NCBI GenBank assembly: GCA_003648815.1
Contig: QMPZ01000046.1
Coordinates: 1 to 10,073, forward strand
DNA length: 10,073 nt
Direction: 5' to 3'
Source: Candidatus Aerophobota bacterium
GTDB lineage: Bacteria > Aerophobota > Aerophobia > Aerophobales > B47-G16
The notes below the pieces were generated by a model. The model was not told the DNA's origin. It did no database searches and saw nothing but the letters and a program-made list of their open reading frames with translations. The position numbers were made by a program, and so were the translations under genes. Below, piece after piece: positions 1 to 5,821 of the stretch. Numbering within the stretch: the stretch's first letter is position 1; each line of letters starts with the position of its first letter.

Positions 1-74
1 AGGGAGAAAAGATGGGTGGAAATTGAGCAAGTATAGCTTGATTTTCTAACAGGGTTTTGGTTTTGAATCACCTC

Positions 75-509
75 TTAAAGCTCGTATAAATCCTTCTCGC
101 TTAAAAGGCGAATTCCCTCAGAAAGAAGGGCTTTTTCCGCCTTCTCGATCTGCTTTGTCTCCATCAGCAGCACCGCTCTTTTCCCCGATTCAATGACAAA
201 TCCGCAGGCATCCTCAACATTAATTTTGTGCTCTTTTATAAGGCACGCTACCTTGTGAAGCCCTCCGGGACTGTCCTCCATCTCCACAGCTAAGACGGGG
301 TTTAAGGCTACAGAGAGCCCTTTCTTCTTTAGTGCCTCAAAGGCCCTCATGGGTTCATTTACCAGAAGCTTTATCACCCCATATCTATTACCGCTGGCAA
401 TGGTTATCGCCCTTATGTTTATTCTCTCCTCAGTTAAAATCGCAGTAATCTTTTCTATTTTGCCCGGCTTGTTTTCAGCGAATACCGATATTTGTTGAAC
501 TCTTTCCAT
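75..509 (-). CDS. Tandem ACT-domain protein, probable small-ligand sensor
   Basis: The 144-residue product is two ACT domains back to back. The first covers about residues 6-70 and opens with ISVFAENKPGKI; the second covers about 73-140 and includes VEMEDSPGGLHKVACLI. ACT domains bind amino acids or related small acids at domain interfaces. The protein has no catalytic domain and no membrane segment, so a cytoplasmic regulatory role is likely. Stand-alone proteins of this size commonly accompany phenylacetate-CoA ligase genes, as here, where the ligase gene ends 17 nt upstream. The ATG at 507-509 is preceded by a GAGGA ribosome site in the ligase/ACT gap, and a TAA at 75-77 closes the frame. 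It is the last gene of the symporter-ligase operon. The ligand (aromatic amino acid, aryl acid or CoA ester) cannot be told from sequence. The domain call is firm; the sensing role is inferred. Confidence 0.9.
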   Translation of the reverse strand: MERVQQISVFAENKPGKIEKITAILTEERINIRAITIASGNRYGVIKLLVNEPMRAFEALKKKGLSVALNPVLAVEMEDSPGGLHKVACLIKEHKINVEDACGFVIESGKRAVLLMETKQIEKAEKALLSEGIRLLSEKDLYEL

Positions 510-526
510 AATTTGCTTTCCTCAAG

Positions 527-1828
527 TTAAATTTTTCTTTTGTCTATCACTCTCTTTGCCTTGCCGGTGGTCCTGGGAAGACTTCCTGCTTCAACCAGCT
601 CCACCTGGGGGGTGAGCATCAGCTCGGATCTCAGTCTCGTTCTGATTCTGTCCTCCAGCTTTCTCAGGTGCTCTAAGGAGCCATTGAAAAGGTCACCTTT
701 GACCTCCACCCTTACCCTTAGCTTATCCAGATTTTTTTCCCTCTCCAGAACAATCTGGTAATTTCTACCTACTTCAGGAAGGCTCATCAGAACTCTTTCT
801 ATCTCTGAGGGAAAAACATTTACTCCCCGAACGATGAACATATCATCCACTCTTCCCTTCAGGCGAGCTATGCGACGATGAGTTCTACCGCATCTGCACC
901 TTTCAGGATAAATATAGGTCAGGTCCCCCGTTCTATACCTTAAGATGGGCATTGCCTCCCTGTTTATGCTCGTTAAAACCAGCTCTCCTTCCTCTCCATC
1001 CTCAAGGACCTTTCCGGTGGAGGGATCAATTATCTCCATGATAAAATTATCCTCCCAAAGGTGCATTCCTTCCTTTTCCCTGCACTCAAAGGCAACTCCT
1101 GGACCATTCATTTCCGAAAGACCGTAGGAGTTGTAGGCGTCTACTCCGAAGATATCCTGAATTTTAACTCTCGTCTCCTCTGAATAGGGCTCAGCTCCTA
1201 AATAGGCTATGCGAAGGCTAAGATCATGTTTGGGATCCAGCCCCATATCCTCCATTACATCGGCTAAATAAAGGGCATAGCTGGGGGTTATGTGGATCAC
1301 AGTGGTCTTAAAATCGCGCATGAGCTGTATCTGCCTTTCTGTATTTCCTGCCCCCGCCGGGATTACCAGAAGGCCCAACTTTTCCGCTCCGTAGTGAAAG
1401 ATCAGTCCCCCTGTAAACAGTCCATAGCTCATCATATTTTGAAAAACGTCGTCCCTTTTTGCTCCGGTCATCCTCATCGATCGGGCGATAAGTTCAGATG
1501 CCTGGTCAATATCTTTTTGAGTGAAGAGGACAGCTTTAGGTTTTCCGGTGGTGCCAGTAGAGGTATGAAGCCTTATCACTTTTTCTAAGGGCACGCTTAA
1601 AAGGCCGTAGGGGAAGTTATCCCTCAGGTCCTGCCTTGTGGTGAAAGGTATCAGGGAAAGGTCCTTGAGGGATTTAAATTTGGAGGGATTAAGTCCGTTT
1701 TCCTTAAACATCTTTCTGTAAAAGGGAGAGCTTTTATAGACTCTCTCTAAGGTGTCCTTCAGCCTTCGAAATTGTAGGCTTTCCAGTTCCTCCCTGGCAA
1801 TATATTCTATCTTATTGTTGCTAGACAT
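527..1828 (-). CDS. paaK: Phenylacetate-CoA ligase-like AMP-forming acyl-CoA ligase
   Basis: This 433-residue cytoplasmic enzyme of the ANL superfamily should adenylate a carboxylic acid with ATP and transfer the acyl group to CoA, giving a CoA thioester. The ATP-binding loop TSTGTTGK is at 89-96, the A5 motif YNSYGLSEM at 232-240 and YRTGD at 298-302. The cysteine motif CRCGRTHRR typical of PaaK-type ligases is at 311-319, followed by GRVDDM and the C-terminal domain. The acylation lysine lies in the TTGKAK segment near residue 422. Length matches bacterial PaaK (about 430-440). The ATG at 1828 has a strong AAAGGAGGAGAT ribosome site. The gene sits 49 nt after the symporter and 17 nt before the ACT gene, with no terminator between. 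Anaerobes use such ligases for arylacetates formed from aromatic amino acids. The family is certain; the exact substrate (phenylacetate, indoleacetate or another aryl acid) is not. Confidence 0.93.
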   Translation of the reverse strand: MSSNNKIEYIAREELESLQFRRLKDTLERVYKSSPFYRKMFKENGLNPSKFKSLKDLSLIPFTTRQDLRDNFPYGLLSVPLEKVIRLHTSTGTTGKPKAVLFTQKDIDQASELIARSMRMTGAKRDDVFQNMMSYGLFTGGLIFHYGAEKLGLLVIPAGAGNTERQIQLMRDFKTTVIHITPSYALYLADVMEDMGLDPKHDLSLRIAYLGAEPYSEETRVKIQDIFGVDAYNSYGLSEMNGPGVAFECREKEGMHLWEDNFIMEIIDPSTGKVLEDGEEGELVLTSINREAMPILRYRTGDLTYIYPERCRCGRTHRRIARLKGRVDDMFIVRGVNVFPSEIERVLMSLPEVGRNYQIVLEREKNLDKLRVRVEVKGDLFNGSLEHLRKLEDRIRTRLRSELMLTPQVELVEAGSLPRTTGKAKRVIDKRKI

Positions 1829-1877
1829 ATCTCCTCCTTTATGTTTTTCTTATATGTCGGTAGGGAAATGAACTTTC

Positions 1878-3386
1878 TCATCTCGCCCCGATGTAAAAGC
1901 CCGTCTCGGTCTCTTGAAGAATTTTTTCCTCCGGCTTTTGAGTAAGCAGACTCACCACTATCATGACTATTATGGAGACTATAAAGGCATAGAAACTGAA
2001 GTGCATCGGAAGGGGTTTTAAGAATTTGTGGATAGCGCCGAAGATAATAGCAGAGATGAGCCCGGCGAGCATACTCCAGATTGCTCCTTCTTTGGTGGCT
2101 CTTTTCCAGTAAAGCCCGCATAAGAGAGGAGTGACGAAGCAGGCCAGCATTATCCCGATCCCCATCCAGATTAGCCAGGCTAAAAGAGCCGGTGGTTTTA
2201 TAGCTAAGAGCACGGTGACGACAGCCGATATGGCAACGAAGATCCTGCTGATCATGTTTACCTTCCTGTCAGAGGCACGCGGATTTATCAAGCTTTTGTA
2301 GATGTCCCATCCGATGCAACTACCGATGGTCAAAAGAAGTCTGTCTGTGGTGGACATGACCGCAGCCAAGATGACTACCCCAAACAGGGCCCAGATAAAG
2401 GAGGGCATTATATGCTCTACACTGGCAATGTAGGAGTAATCAGGATGGGCTAACCTCAAAGTTCCTTCGGCCACCATAGCTCTGCTGGCAAATCCGACTA
2501 TCTTAATGAGGTACATTATCACCACATATATGCTGAAAGCAGCTAAAGGCGCCCACCGATAATAGCTTTTTTTCCTTGCCGTGAGGATATTGTTGATTAT
2601 ATGGGGGGCAGAGCCCAACCCCATAGCCAGAAGGAAAAAGAAGGATACAAGAAAGGCGGGGGTGCAGAAGGCATAGCTGGCATAAGGCGGATGTTGTTGA
2701 GGAAAGGCTATCTTAAGGTAATTTGGGTCTATACCTCCTAATACCTTGTTTATATGGGTTAGCCCTCCGGCAGCTGAGATGACAAAGGGAGCAGTACAGA
2801 GGACTCCGATGATAAGTATTAGCCCTTGAATAAGTGTAGTCCAGGCTACCGCATAAAGCCCACCCATAATGACGTAGACCATCACTATGCCCGCTCCAAT
2901 TAAGAGGGCATGCAGGTGTGTTATTCCTAAAAGTCGGGTAAGGACTATGCTTATAGCCCGGTACTGGCCGGTAAGGTAAATTATCGAGGTTATGAGCACG
3001 GCCATTCCAGAGACTATTCTCATCGCCTTAGGGGAGTAGAACCTGTGAGAAAAATAGTCCTGGATGGTCATGTATTTTCTCTTCTGACTTAGCCGATGTA
3101 GTTTAGTTCCGTAGATGAGGATACAGATAGCGCAGGTGAGGGGAACGAATATCTGTTCCCAGATAGTGGGCCACCCTCCTACGTAGCCTAAGCCAGCCAC
3201 CCCTAAAAGGGTCATTCCGCTGGTGCAGGAGGCGATGACCAGAATGGTGAACATTAGGAATCCTAAGGATCTTCCTGCCACCACATAATCCTCGGCAGTT
3301 TTTATTTTCTTGGATGCCCAGGCACCTATGCCCAATATCAGCACCAGATAAACAAGTATGGTTATAATTGTCCCTGCGGTAGCCAT
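1878..3386 (-). CDS. Sodium:solute symporter (SSS/SLC5 family)
   Basis: This 502-residue inner-membrane protein of the sodium:solute symporter family (TC 2.A.21) imports an organic solute using the sodium gradient. It is almost entirely hydrophobic helices, about 12-13 spans by eye. Family signatures are visible: AGRSLG after the first span (37-42), the TSGMTLLGVAGLGYVGGW segment (55-72), the GGLYAVAWTTLIQG motif (175-188) and AAVMSTTDRLLL (341-352). The Ser/Thr cluster in the last matches the second sodium site of characterised members. Start ATG 3386 has GAGGAGAT seven bases upstream. A 36-codon membrane-protein gene ends 38 nt upstream and the ligase gene begins 49 nt downstream. Database tools may label it pantothenate or proline permease by similarity; its position with an aryl-acid CoA ligase makes a carboxylate or aromatic-acid substrate more likely, which is inference. 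Confidence 0.92.
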   Translation of the reverse strand: MATAGTIITILVYLVLILGIGAWASKKIKTAEDYVVAGRSLGFLMFTILVIASCTSGMTLLGVAGLGYVGGWPTIWEQIFVPLTCAICILIYGTKLHRLSQKRKYMTIQDYFSHRFYSPKAMRIVSGMAVLITSIIYLTGQYRAISIVLTRLLGITHLHALLIGAGIVMVYVIMGGLYAVAWTTLIQGLILIIGVLCTAPFVISAAGGLTHINKVLGGIDPNYLKIAFPQQHPPYASYAFCTPAFLVSFFFLLAMGLGSAPHIINNILTARKKSYYRWAPLAAFSIYVVIMYLIKIVGFASRAMVAEGTLRLAHPDYSYIASVEHIMPSFIWALFGVVILAAVMSTTDRLLLTIGSCIGWDIYKSLINPRASDRKVNMISRIFVAISAVVTVLLAIKPPALLAWLIWMGIGIMLACFVTPLLCGLYWKRATKEGAIWSMLAGLISAIIFGAIHKFLKPLPMHFSFYAFIVSIIVMIVVSLLTQKPEEKILQETETGFYIGAR

Positions 3387-3424
3387 GGTTTATCTCCTCA
3401 TTGGTTTAGTTTTAATCGCTGTCT

Positions 3425-3535
3425 TTATCTTGAAGGCTTATAAAATATACCCCATATTAGCAGCGCAACTATTATCCCTACGGGCACCAAAACCACAGTT
3501 AGGAAAGTCTTTAAAGGTAAGCCGACTATTTGCAT
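3425..3535 (-). CDS. 36-residue single-span membrane protein, putative symporter accessory subunit
   Basis: A short reading frame lies directly upstream of the symporter gene and is too short for most gene callers. It begins MQIVGLPLKTF and ends IFYKPSR, with one hydrophobic stretch at about residues 11-31 (LTVVLVPVGIIVALLIWGI) and a basic C-terminal tail, so a single transmembrane helix is predicted. The ATG at 3535 has an excellent ribosome site, GGAAAGGAGT five bases upstream. The frame is the first one after a near-perfect promoter, with a leader of about 40 nt, and the symporter ATG follows 38 nt after its stop. Tiny one-helix partners encoded beside transporter genes are known for the NSS family (MetS) and for some SSS symporters; I cannot show homology by eye. 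Translation is well supported by position and ribosome site; the accessory-subunit role is inferred. Confidence 0.72.
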   Translation of the reverse strand: MQIVGLPLKTFLTVVLVPVGIIVALLIWGIFYKPSR

Positions 3536-3554
3536 TTTTTACTCCTTTCCATGC

Positions 3555-3586
3555 TATATTGTTTCATGTTATCATTTAACAATATA
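3555..3586. promoter_or_regulatory. 32-bp palindrome overlapping the symporter promoter, probable operator
   Basis: Perfect 9-bp arms TATATTGTT (3555-3563) and AACAATATA (3578-3586) are separated by 14 nt. A second inverted repeat, TGTTA-N5-TAACA (3567-3581), is nested off-centre. The right outer arm contains the whole -10 box, and the palindrome covers the predicted start site down to about +20 on the minus strand. A dimeric repressor bound here would block transcription of the small membrane protein-symporter-ligase-ACT operon. The TTGTT/AACAA half-sites resemble those of several repressor families, so the regulator cannot be named. No regulator gene is in the window. A hairpin in the 5' leader is an alternative, since part of the repeat may be transcribed. 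Confidence 0.5.
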
Positions 3587-3609
3587 CAAAATAAAAAAAT
3601 TTTTGTCAA
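3581..3609 (-). promoter_or_regulatory. Sigma-70 promoter of the symporter-ligase operon
   Basis: Read on the minus strand, a perfect -35 box TTGACA (3604-3609) and a -10 box TATATT (3581-3586, 5 of 6 to consensus) are separated by exactly 17 bp of A/T-rich spacer. The start site would fall near 3574, giving a leader of about 40 nt before the small membrane protein ATG at 3535. The unit has its own promoter, so it can be expressed independently of the dehydrogenase gene whose stop lies about 50 bp upstream. Confidence 0.8.
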
Positions 3610-3660
3610 TAGTCCACTAAACCACTGCATTACAAATTTTTTCAAAGATTTTGAGTCTTT

Positions 3661-4668
3661 TTAAGCAATTCTTCCGAGCATCTCCCTCCTCACCTCGTAG
3701 TTCAATGGCTTGTTCGAGAATAAATTATGCACTTCATCTATGGCGCACCTTCCTACCCTACGGGCGCCGTTTGGTGTCACTCCAGCTATATGGGGAGTGA
3801 GGATGACGTTGGGAAGTTTTCTCAAAGGGTTATCTTTTGAGGGAGGCTCGGGATCTGTAACGTCAATACAGGCTGAGATTCTACCAGTTTTAAGTTCCTC
3901 TATTAAGGCCTTCTCGTCCACCAGAGCTCCTCTTGCAGTGTTTATAAATACAGCCCCATCTTTTAGCAGCTTCAAGTTATCTTTGTTTATCATATGACGG
4001 GTCTCGGGCAGGCTTGGAGCGTGAAGTGAGACTACATCTGAGCTTGACATAAGCTCGTTTAACGTGACCTTTTTAACTCCTAACTTTAAAGCTTCTTCCT
4101 CTGATACATAAGGGTCATAAAGAAGTATAGATACGTCAAAGTTTTTGAGCAATCTTATCACGTTTCTTCCAACATGTCCTGCACCTATTATTCCTATGTT
4201 TAACTTATATAGGTCTTTGGCCCTGGAGTACTCTTTCTCATCTTTCCAGAGTCCCCTGCGGGTAATCTCGCTAAACTGAAATATTCTCTTTAAGGAAACT
4301 ATCATCAGTCCTACGGTAGTTTCAGCTACATTGATGGCTATAACAGCTGCCGCACTTGTTACCTTTATATTGCGTTTCCAGACGACTTCCGTAACTACCG
4401 GCTTGACCGAGCCCGCTGCGTGGGCTATGAGCTTAAGATCAGGAGCATACTTTAGTATATCCTCACTTAAAGGTGGTGTTCCCCAGCTTGTTATGCAGGC
4501 TTGGCAGTTCTTTATGAGGCCTTTGGCTTTATCTTCGTCGATGCTGTCCGGCAGCTCTTGCAAGGGATTAATGTCGGCAAATGATTTTAAAAACTCTACG
4601 TCATCTGGGTGAAATACCCTTTTTGCTGAGCTCTTAGGCATTATTATGGATACTCTTGGCTTGTTCAT
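3661..4668 (-). CDS. D-isomer-specific 2-hydroxyacid dehydrogenase (NAD-dependent)
   Basis: This 335-residue cytoplasmic oxidoreductase interconverts a D-2-hydroxyacid and its 2-oxo acid with NAD(P). The substrate-binding domain is split between the N-terminus and the C-terminal end around a Rossmann core. The nucleotide loop GAGHVG is at 162-167, and Asp185 (LLYDPY) ends the second strand, favouring NADH. The catalytic triad of the family is present: Arg246 in TARGALVDE, Glu274 in DVTDPEPP and His293 in TPHIAG. Length is normal. I chose ATG 4668 because AAAGGAG (4674-4680) sits six bases upstream; an in-frame TTG at 4683 would put that ribosome site inside the gene. It has its own promoter and is probably monocistronic, lying immediately before the symporter operon. 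Phosphoglycerate, hydroxypyruvate, glyoxylate or aryl-pyruvate reduction are all possible. Family is firm, substrate open. Confidence 0.92.
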   Translation of the reverse strand: MNKPRVSIIMPKSSAKRVFHPDDVEFLKSFADINPLQELPDSIDEDKAKGLIKNCQACITSWGTPPLSEDILKYAPDLKLIAHAAGSVKPVVTEVVWKRNIKVTSAAAVIAINVAETTVGLMIVSLKRIFQFSEITRRGLWKDEKEYSRAKDLYKLNIGIIGAGHVGRNVIRLLKNFDVSILLYDPYVSEEEALKLGVKKVTLNELMSSSDVVSLHAPSLPETRHMINKDNLKLLKDGAVFINTARGALVDEKALIEELKTGRISACIDVTDPEPPSKDNPLRKLPNVILTPHIAGVTPNGARRVGRCAIDEVHNLFSNKPLNYEVRREMLGRIA

Positions 4669-4705
4669 AAGAACTCCTTTCAATGAGGATAATTAATCTG
4701 GAAGG

Positions 4706-4734
4706 ATTATCTCATAATTTAAAAGTTTCGTCAA
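4706..4734 (-). promoter_or_regulatory. Sigma-70 promoter of the 2-hydroxyacid dehydrogenase gene
   Basis: On the minus strand TTGACG (4729-4734) and GATAAT (4706-4711) are spaced 17 bp, each one base off consensus. Transcription would start near 4699, about 30 nt before the ATG at 4668. The short inverted repeat TAATC-N6-GATTA (4694-4709) overlaps the -10 and start region and could be a weak operator, but arms of five bases in A/T-rich DNA may be chance. Confidence 0.68.
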
Positions 4735-4741
4735 GAGAAAT

Positions 4742-4865
4742 GATACTTGAGGGGGACACATCCCCCCTCAAGTATCCTAAAGGAATGGTCGAAGACACTT
4801 TAGCCACCGCAAAGGAATTGTAGCATTCGGCCTTGGTCGACATACTGGCAAAGCTTGCTTTGCCA
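4742..4865. other. Structured intergenic element with three hairpins, unassigned
   Basis: This stretch fills the gap between two divergent promoters and contains three successive inverted repeats. Hairpin 1 has perfect 14-bp arms, GATACTTGAGGGGG (4742-4755) and CCCCCTCAAGTATC (4763-4776), around a 7-nt loop. Hairpin 2 is CTAAAG (4777-4782) paired with CTTTAG (4798-4803), enclosing GTC-GAA-GAC (4788-4796). Hairpin 3 has perfect 9-bp arms TGGCAAAGC (4846-4854) and GCTTTGCCA (4857-4865). A variant of the first 12 bases, GTTACTTGTGGG, recurs at 4879-4890. No T-run follows any hairpin on the plus strand, so these are not plain terminators in that direction. On the minus strand hairpin 1 is followed by ATTTCTCTT, a poor terminator tail. 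Options are a REP/MITE-like palindromic repeat, a small structured RNA or a transcription insulator. I do not recognise a known RNA family. Confidence 0.5.
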
Positions 4866-4914
4866 TTACAATAAATAGGTTACTTGTGGGTAAATTTCAG
4901 GAAGAAAAGAGGGG

Positions 4915-4942
4915 TTGACAATCTTCGATTTTTTGATAATAT
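4915..4942 (+). promoter_or_regulatory. Sigma-70 promoter of the zapA-cvpA-dgt-dnaG-rpoD operon
   Basis: A perfect -35 box TTGACA (4915-4920) is followed after 16 bp by TAATAT (4937-4942). An overlapping GATAAT at 4935-4940 is a better hexamer but only 14 bp away. Transcription would start near 4949, leaving a leader of about 30 nt before the zapA ATG. It diverges from the dehydrogenase promoter with roughly 180 bp between the two -35 boxes. Confidence 0.6.
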
Positions 4943-4977
4943 TGAGGAAAACTTTTGAGGTTTTTTAACTTGGAAAA

Positions 4978-5241
4978 ATGGGAGTAAGGGTTCGGATTTT
5001 TAATAAGGAGTATAATTTGAAAGCGGACGAAGAAGATGAAGAATATCTTAGGATGGTCGCAGCTTATGTAGATGATAAGATCAGGAAAATAGCCACCTCT
5101 ACCTCCGGTGGCGTTGAACAGATCAGCGTTCTCGCCTGCCTGAACATCGCTGATGAGCTTTACAAGTTGAAGGAGAGAAACAGGAGGGCAAAGGAGAAAA
5201 TTCAGAAGCTGATAGAGAGAATAGATAAAGAGAGTAAATGA
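4978..5241 (+). CDS. zapA: Cell division protein ZapA
   Basis: The 87-residue product matches the ZapA family in length and layout. A short beta-rich head starts VRVRIFNKEYNLKAD, then comes a helix with EEYLRMVAAYVDDKI, then the SVLACLNIADELYKLKE segment leading into a long charged helix to the C-terminus, the dimer/tetramer coiled coil. ZapA proteins bundle FtsZ filaments at the division ring in the cytoplasm. The ATG at 4978 has only a weak GGA five bases upstream, and a better GAGG lies too far off, so translation may be modest. The stop overlaps the next gene in an ATGA arrangement, indicating translational coupling to cvpA. It is the first gene of the plus-strand operon. Members are divergent, so the call rests on pattern and length. 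Confidence 0.85.
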   Translation: MGVRVRIFNKEYNLKADEEDEEYLRMVAAYVDDKIRKIATSTSGGVEQISVLACLNIADELYKLKERNRRAKEKIQKLIERIDKESK

Positions 5242-5813
5242 AGCCGTTAAACTGGCTTGATGTAATTGTTATTGTAGTAGTTATCTTTTTTGCGATGAGG
5301 GGAGCATTAAAGGGTTTATTTCGAGAAGCATTTGGCTTGACAGGCATTCTTCTGGGAATTGTCGTAGCCATTAATCGGTATGAGGCAGTAGGGCAGGTAA
5401 TTGCTCGGGAAGTGGAAAAACTCGGTACACTTTCTCCTAAGGTAGTTAATCTTATAAGTTTTTCTATAATCTTTATAGGAATAGCTTTGTTATGCGGTCT
5501 GGCAGGAGTGCTTCTTCATAAAGTAGCTAAGTATTCCTTCATCAAAAGCTTAGATCAGGCAGGAGGATTTTTGCTCGGACTTTTTGAGGGTTCTTTGATA
5601 TGTAGCATAGCCTTGATCCTTTTGAGCATTTCCCCCCTCGCTGATAGGTCATCCGGGTGGATGAAGAATTCCTTTCTCAGTCCGTATTTGCTCAAGGAAG
5701 GTCCCGCAGTATATGACAGCCTACTTTCCATTGTTCCGGGAAAGGCGAGGAAGTTTATGGAGAAGTTGGATAGATTTGAAGAGATGATGCCGAAAAAGGA
5801 GGGAAAAGGATAA
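5238..5813 (+). CDS. cvpA: CvpA family inner-membrane protein
   Basis: This 191-residue protein has about four transmembrane segments, near residues 7-21, 31-46, 69-93 and 107-131, and a soluble basic/acidic C-terminal tail. The N-terminus NWLDVIVIVVVIFFAMRG followed by KGLFRE matches the CvpA signature (N-x2-D near the start, then RG-x3-G). The later D-x2-G-x3-G-x3-G run (106-118, DQAGGFLLGLFEG) is also family-typical. CvpA was named for colicin V production in Escherichia coli; its biochemical role is still poorly defined, with links to envelope integrity. Here it starts inside the zapA stop (ATGA) and ends 8 nt before dgt, so it is co-translated and co-transcribed with division and replication genes. 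In many bacteria zapA-cvpA is followed by mutS2, which is not present here. Family assignment is good, function unclear. Confidence 0.85.
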   Translation: MKPLNWLDVIVIVVVIFFAMRGALKGLFREAFGLTGILLGIVVAINRYEAVGQVIAREVEKLGTLSPKVVNLISFSIIFIGIALLCGLAGVLLHKVAKYSFIKSLDQAGGFLLGLFEGSLICSIALILLSISPLADRSSGWMKNSFLSPYLLKEGPAVYDSLLSIVPGKARKFMEKLDRFEEMMPKKEGKG

Positions 5814-5821
5814 GAATTACG

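Noticed and set aside
1..74. Gene or terminator downstream of the ACT gene
   Set aside because: No convincing frame or hairpin is visible in these 74 bases; nothing can be supported.
1807..2121. 104-codon frame overlapping the 3' end of the symporter gene
   Set aside because: Same-strand frame shadow of the symporter C-terminus and intergenic gap; residues do not resemble a protein family and the symporter frame is clearly the real one.
3610..3660. Intrinsic terminator after the dehydrogenase gene
   Set aside because: Only a 5-bp AAAGA/TCTTT pairing is present and it is followed by A-rich, not T-rich, sequence on the minus strand.
4669..4683. Dehydrogenase start at an in-frame TTG (4683)
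   Set aside because: No ribosome site precedes it, while ATG 4668 has AAAGGAG at ideal spacing.
4740..4977. 6S RNA gene, because ssrS lies next to zapA in many proteobacteria
   Set aside because: The region lacks one long imperfect hairpin with a central bubble; it has three separate hairpins, no promoter feeding it, and lies upstream rather than downstream of zapA.
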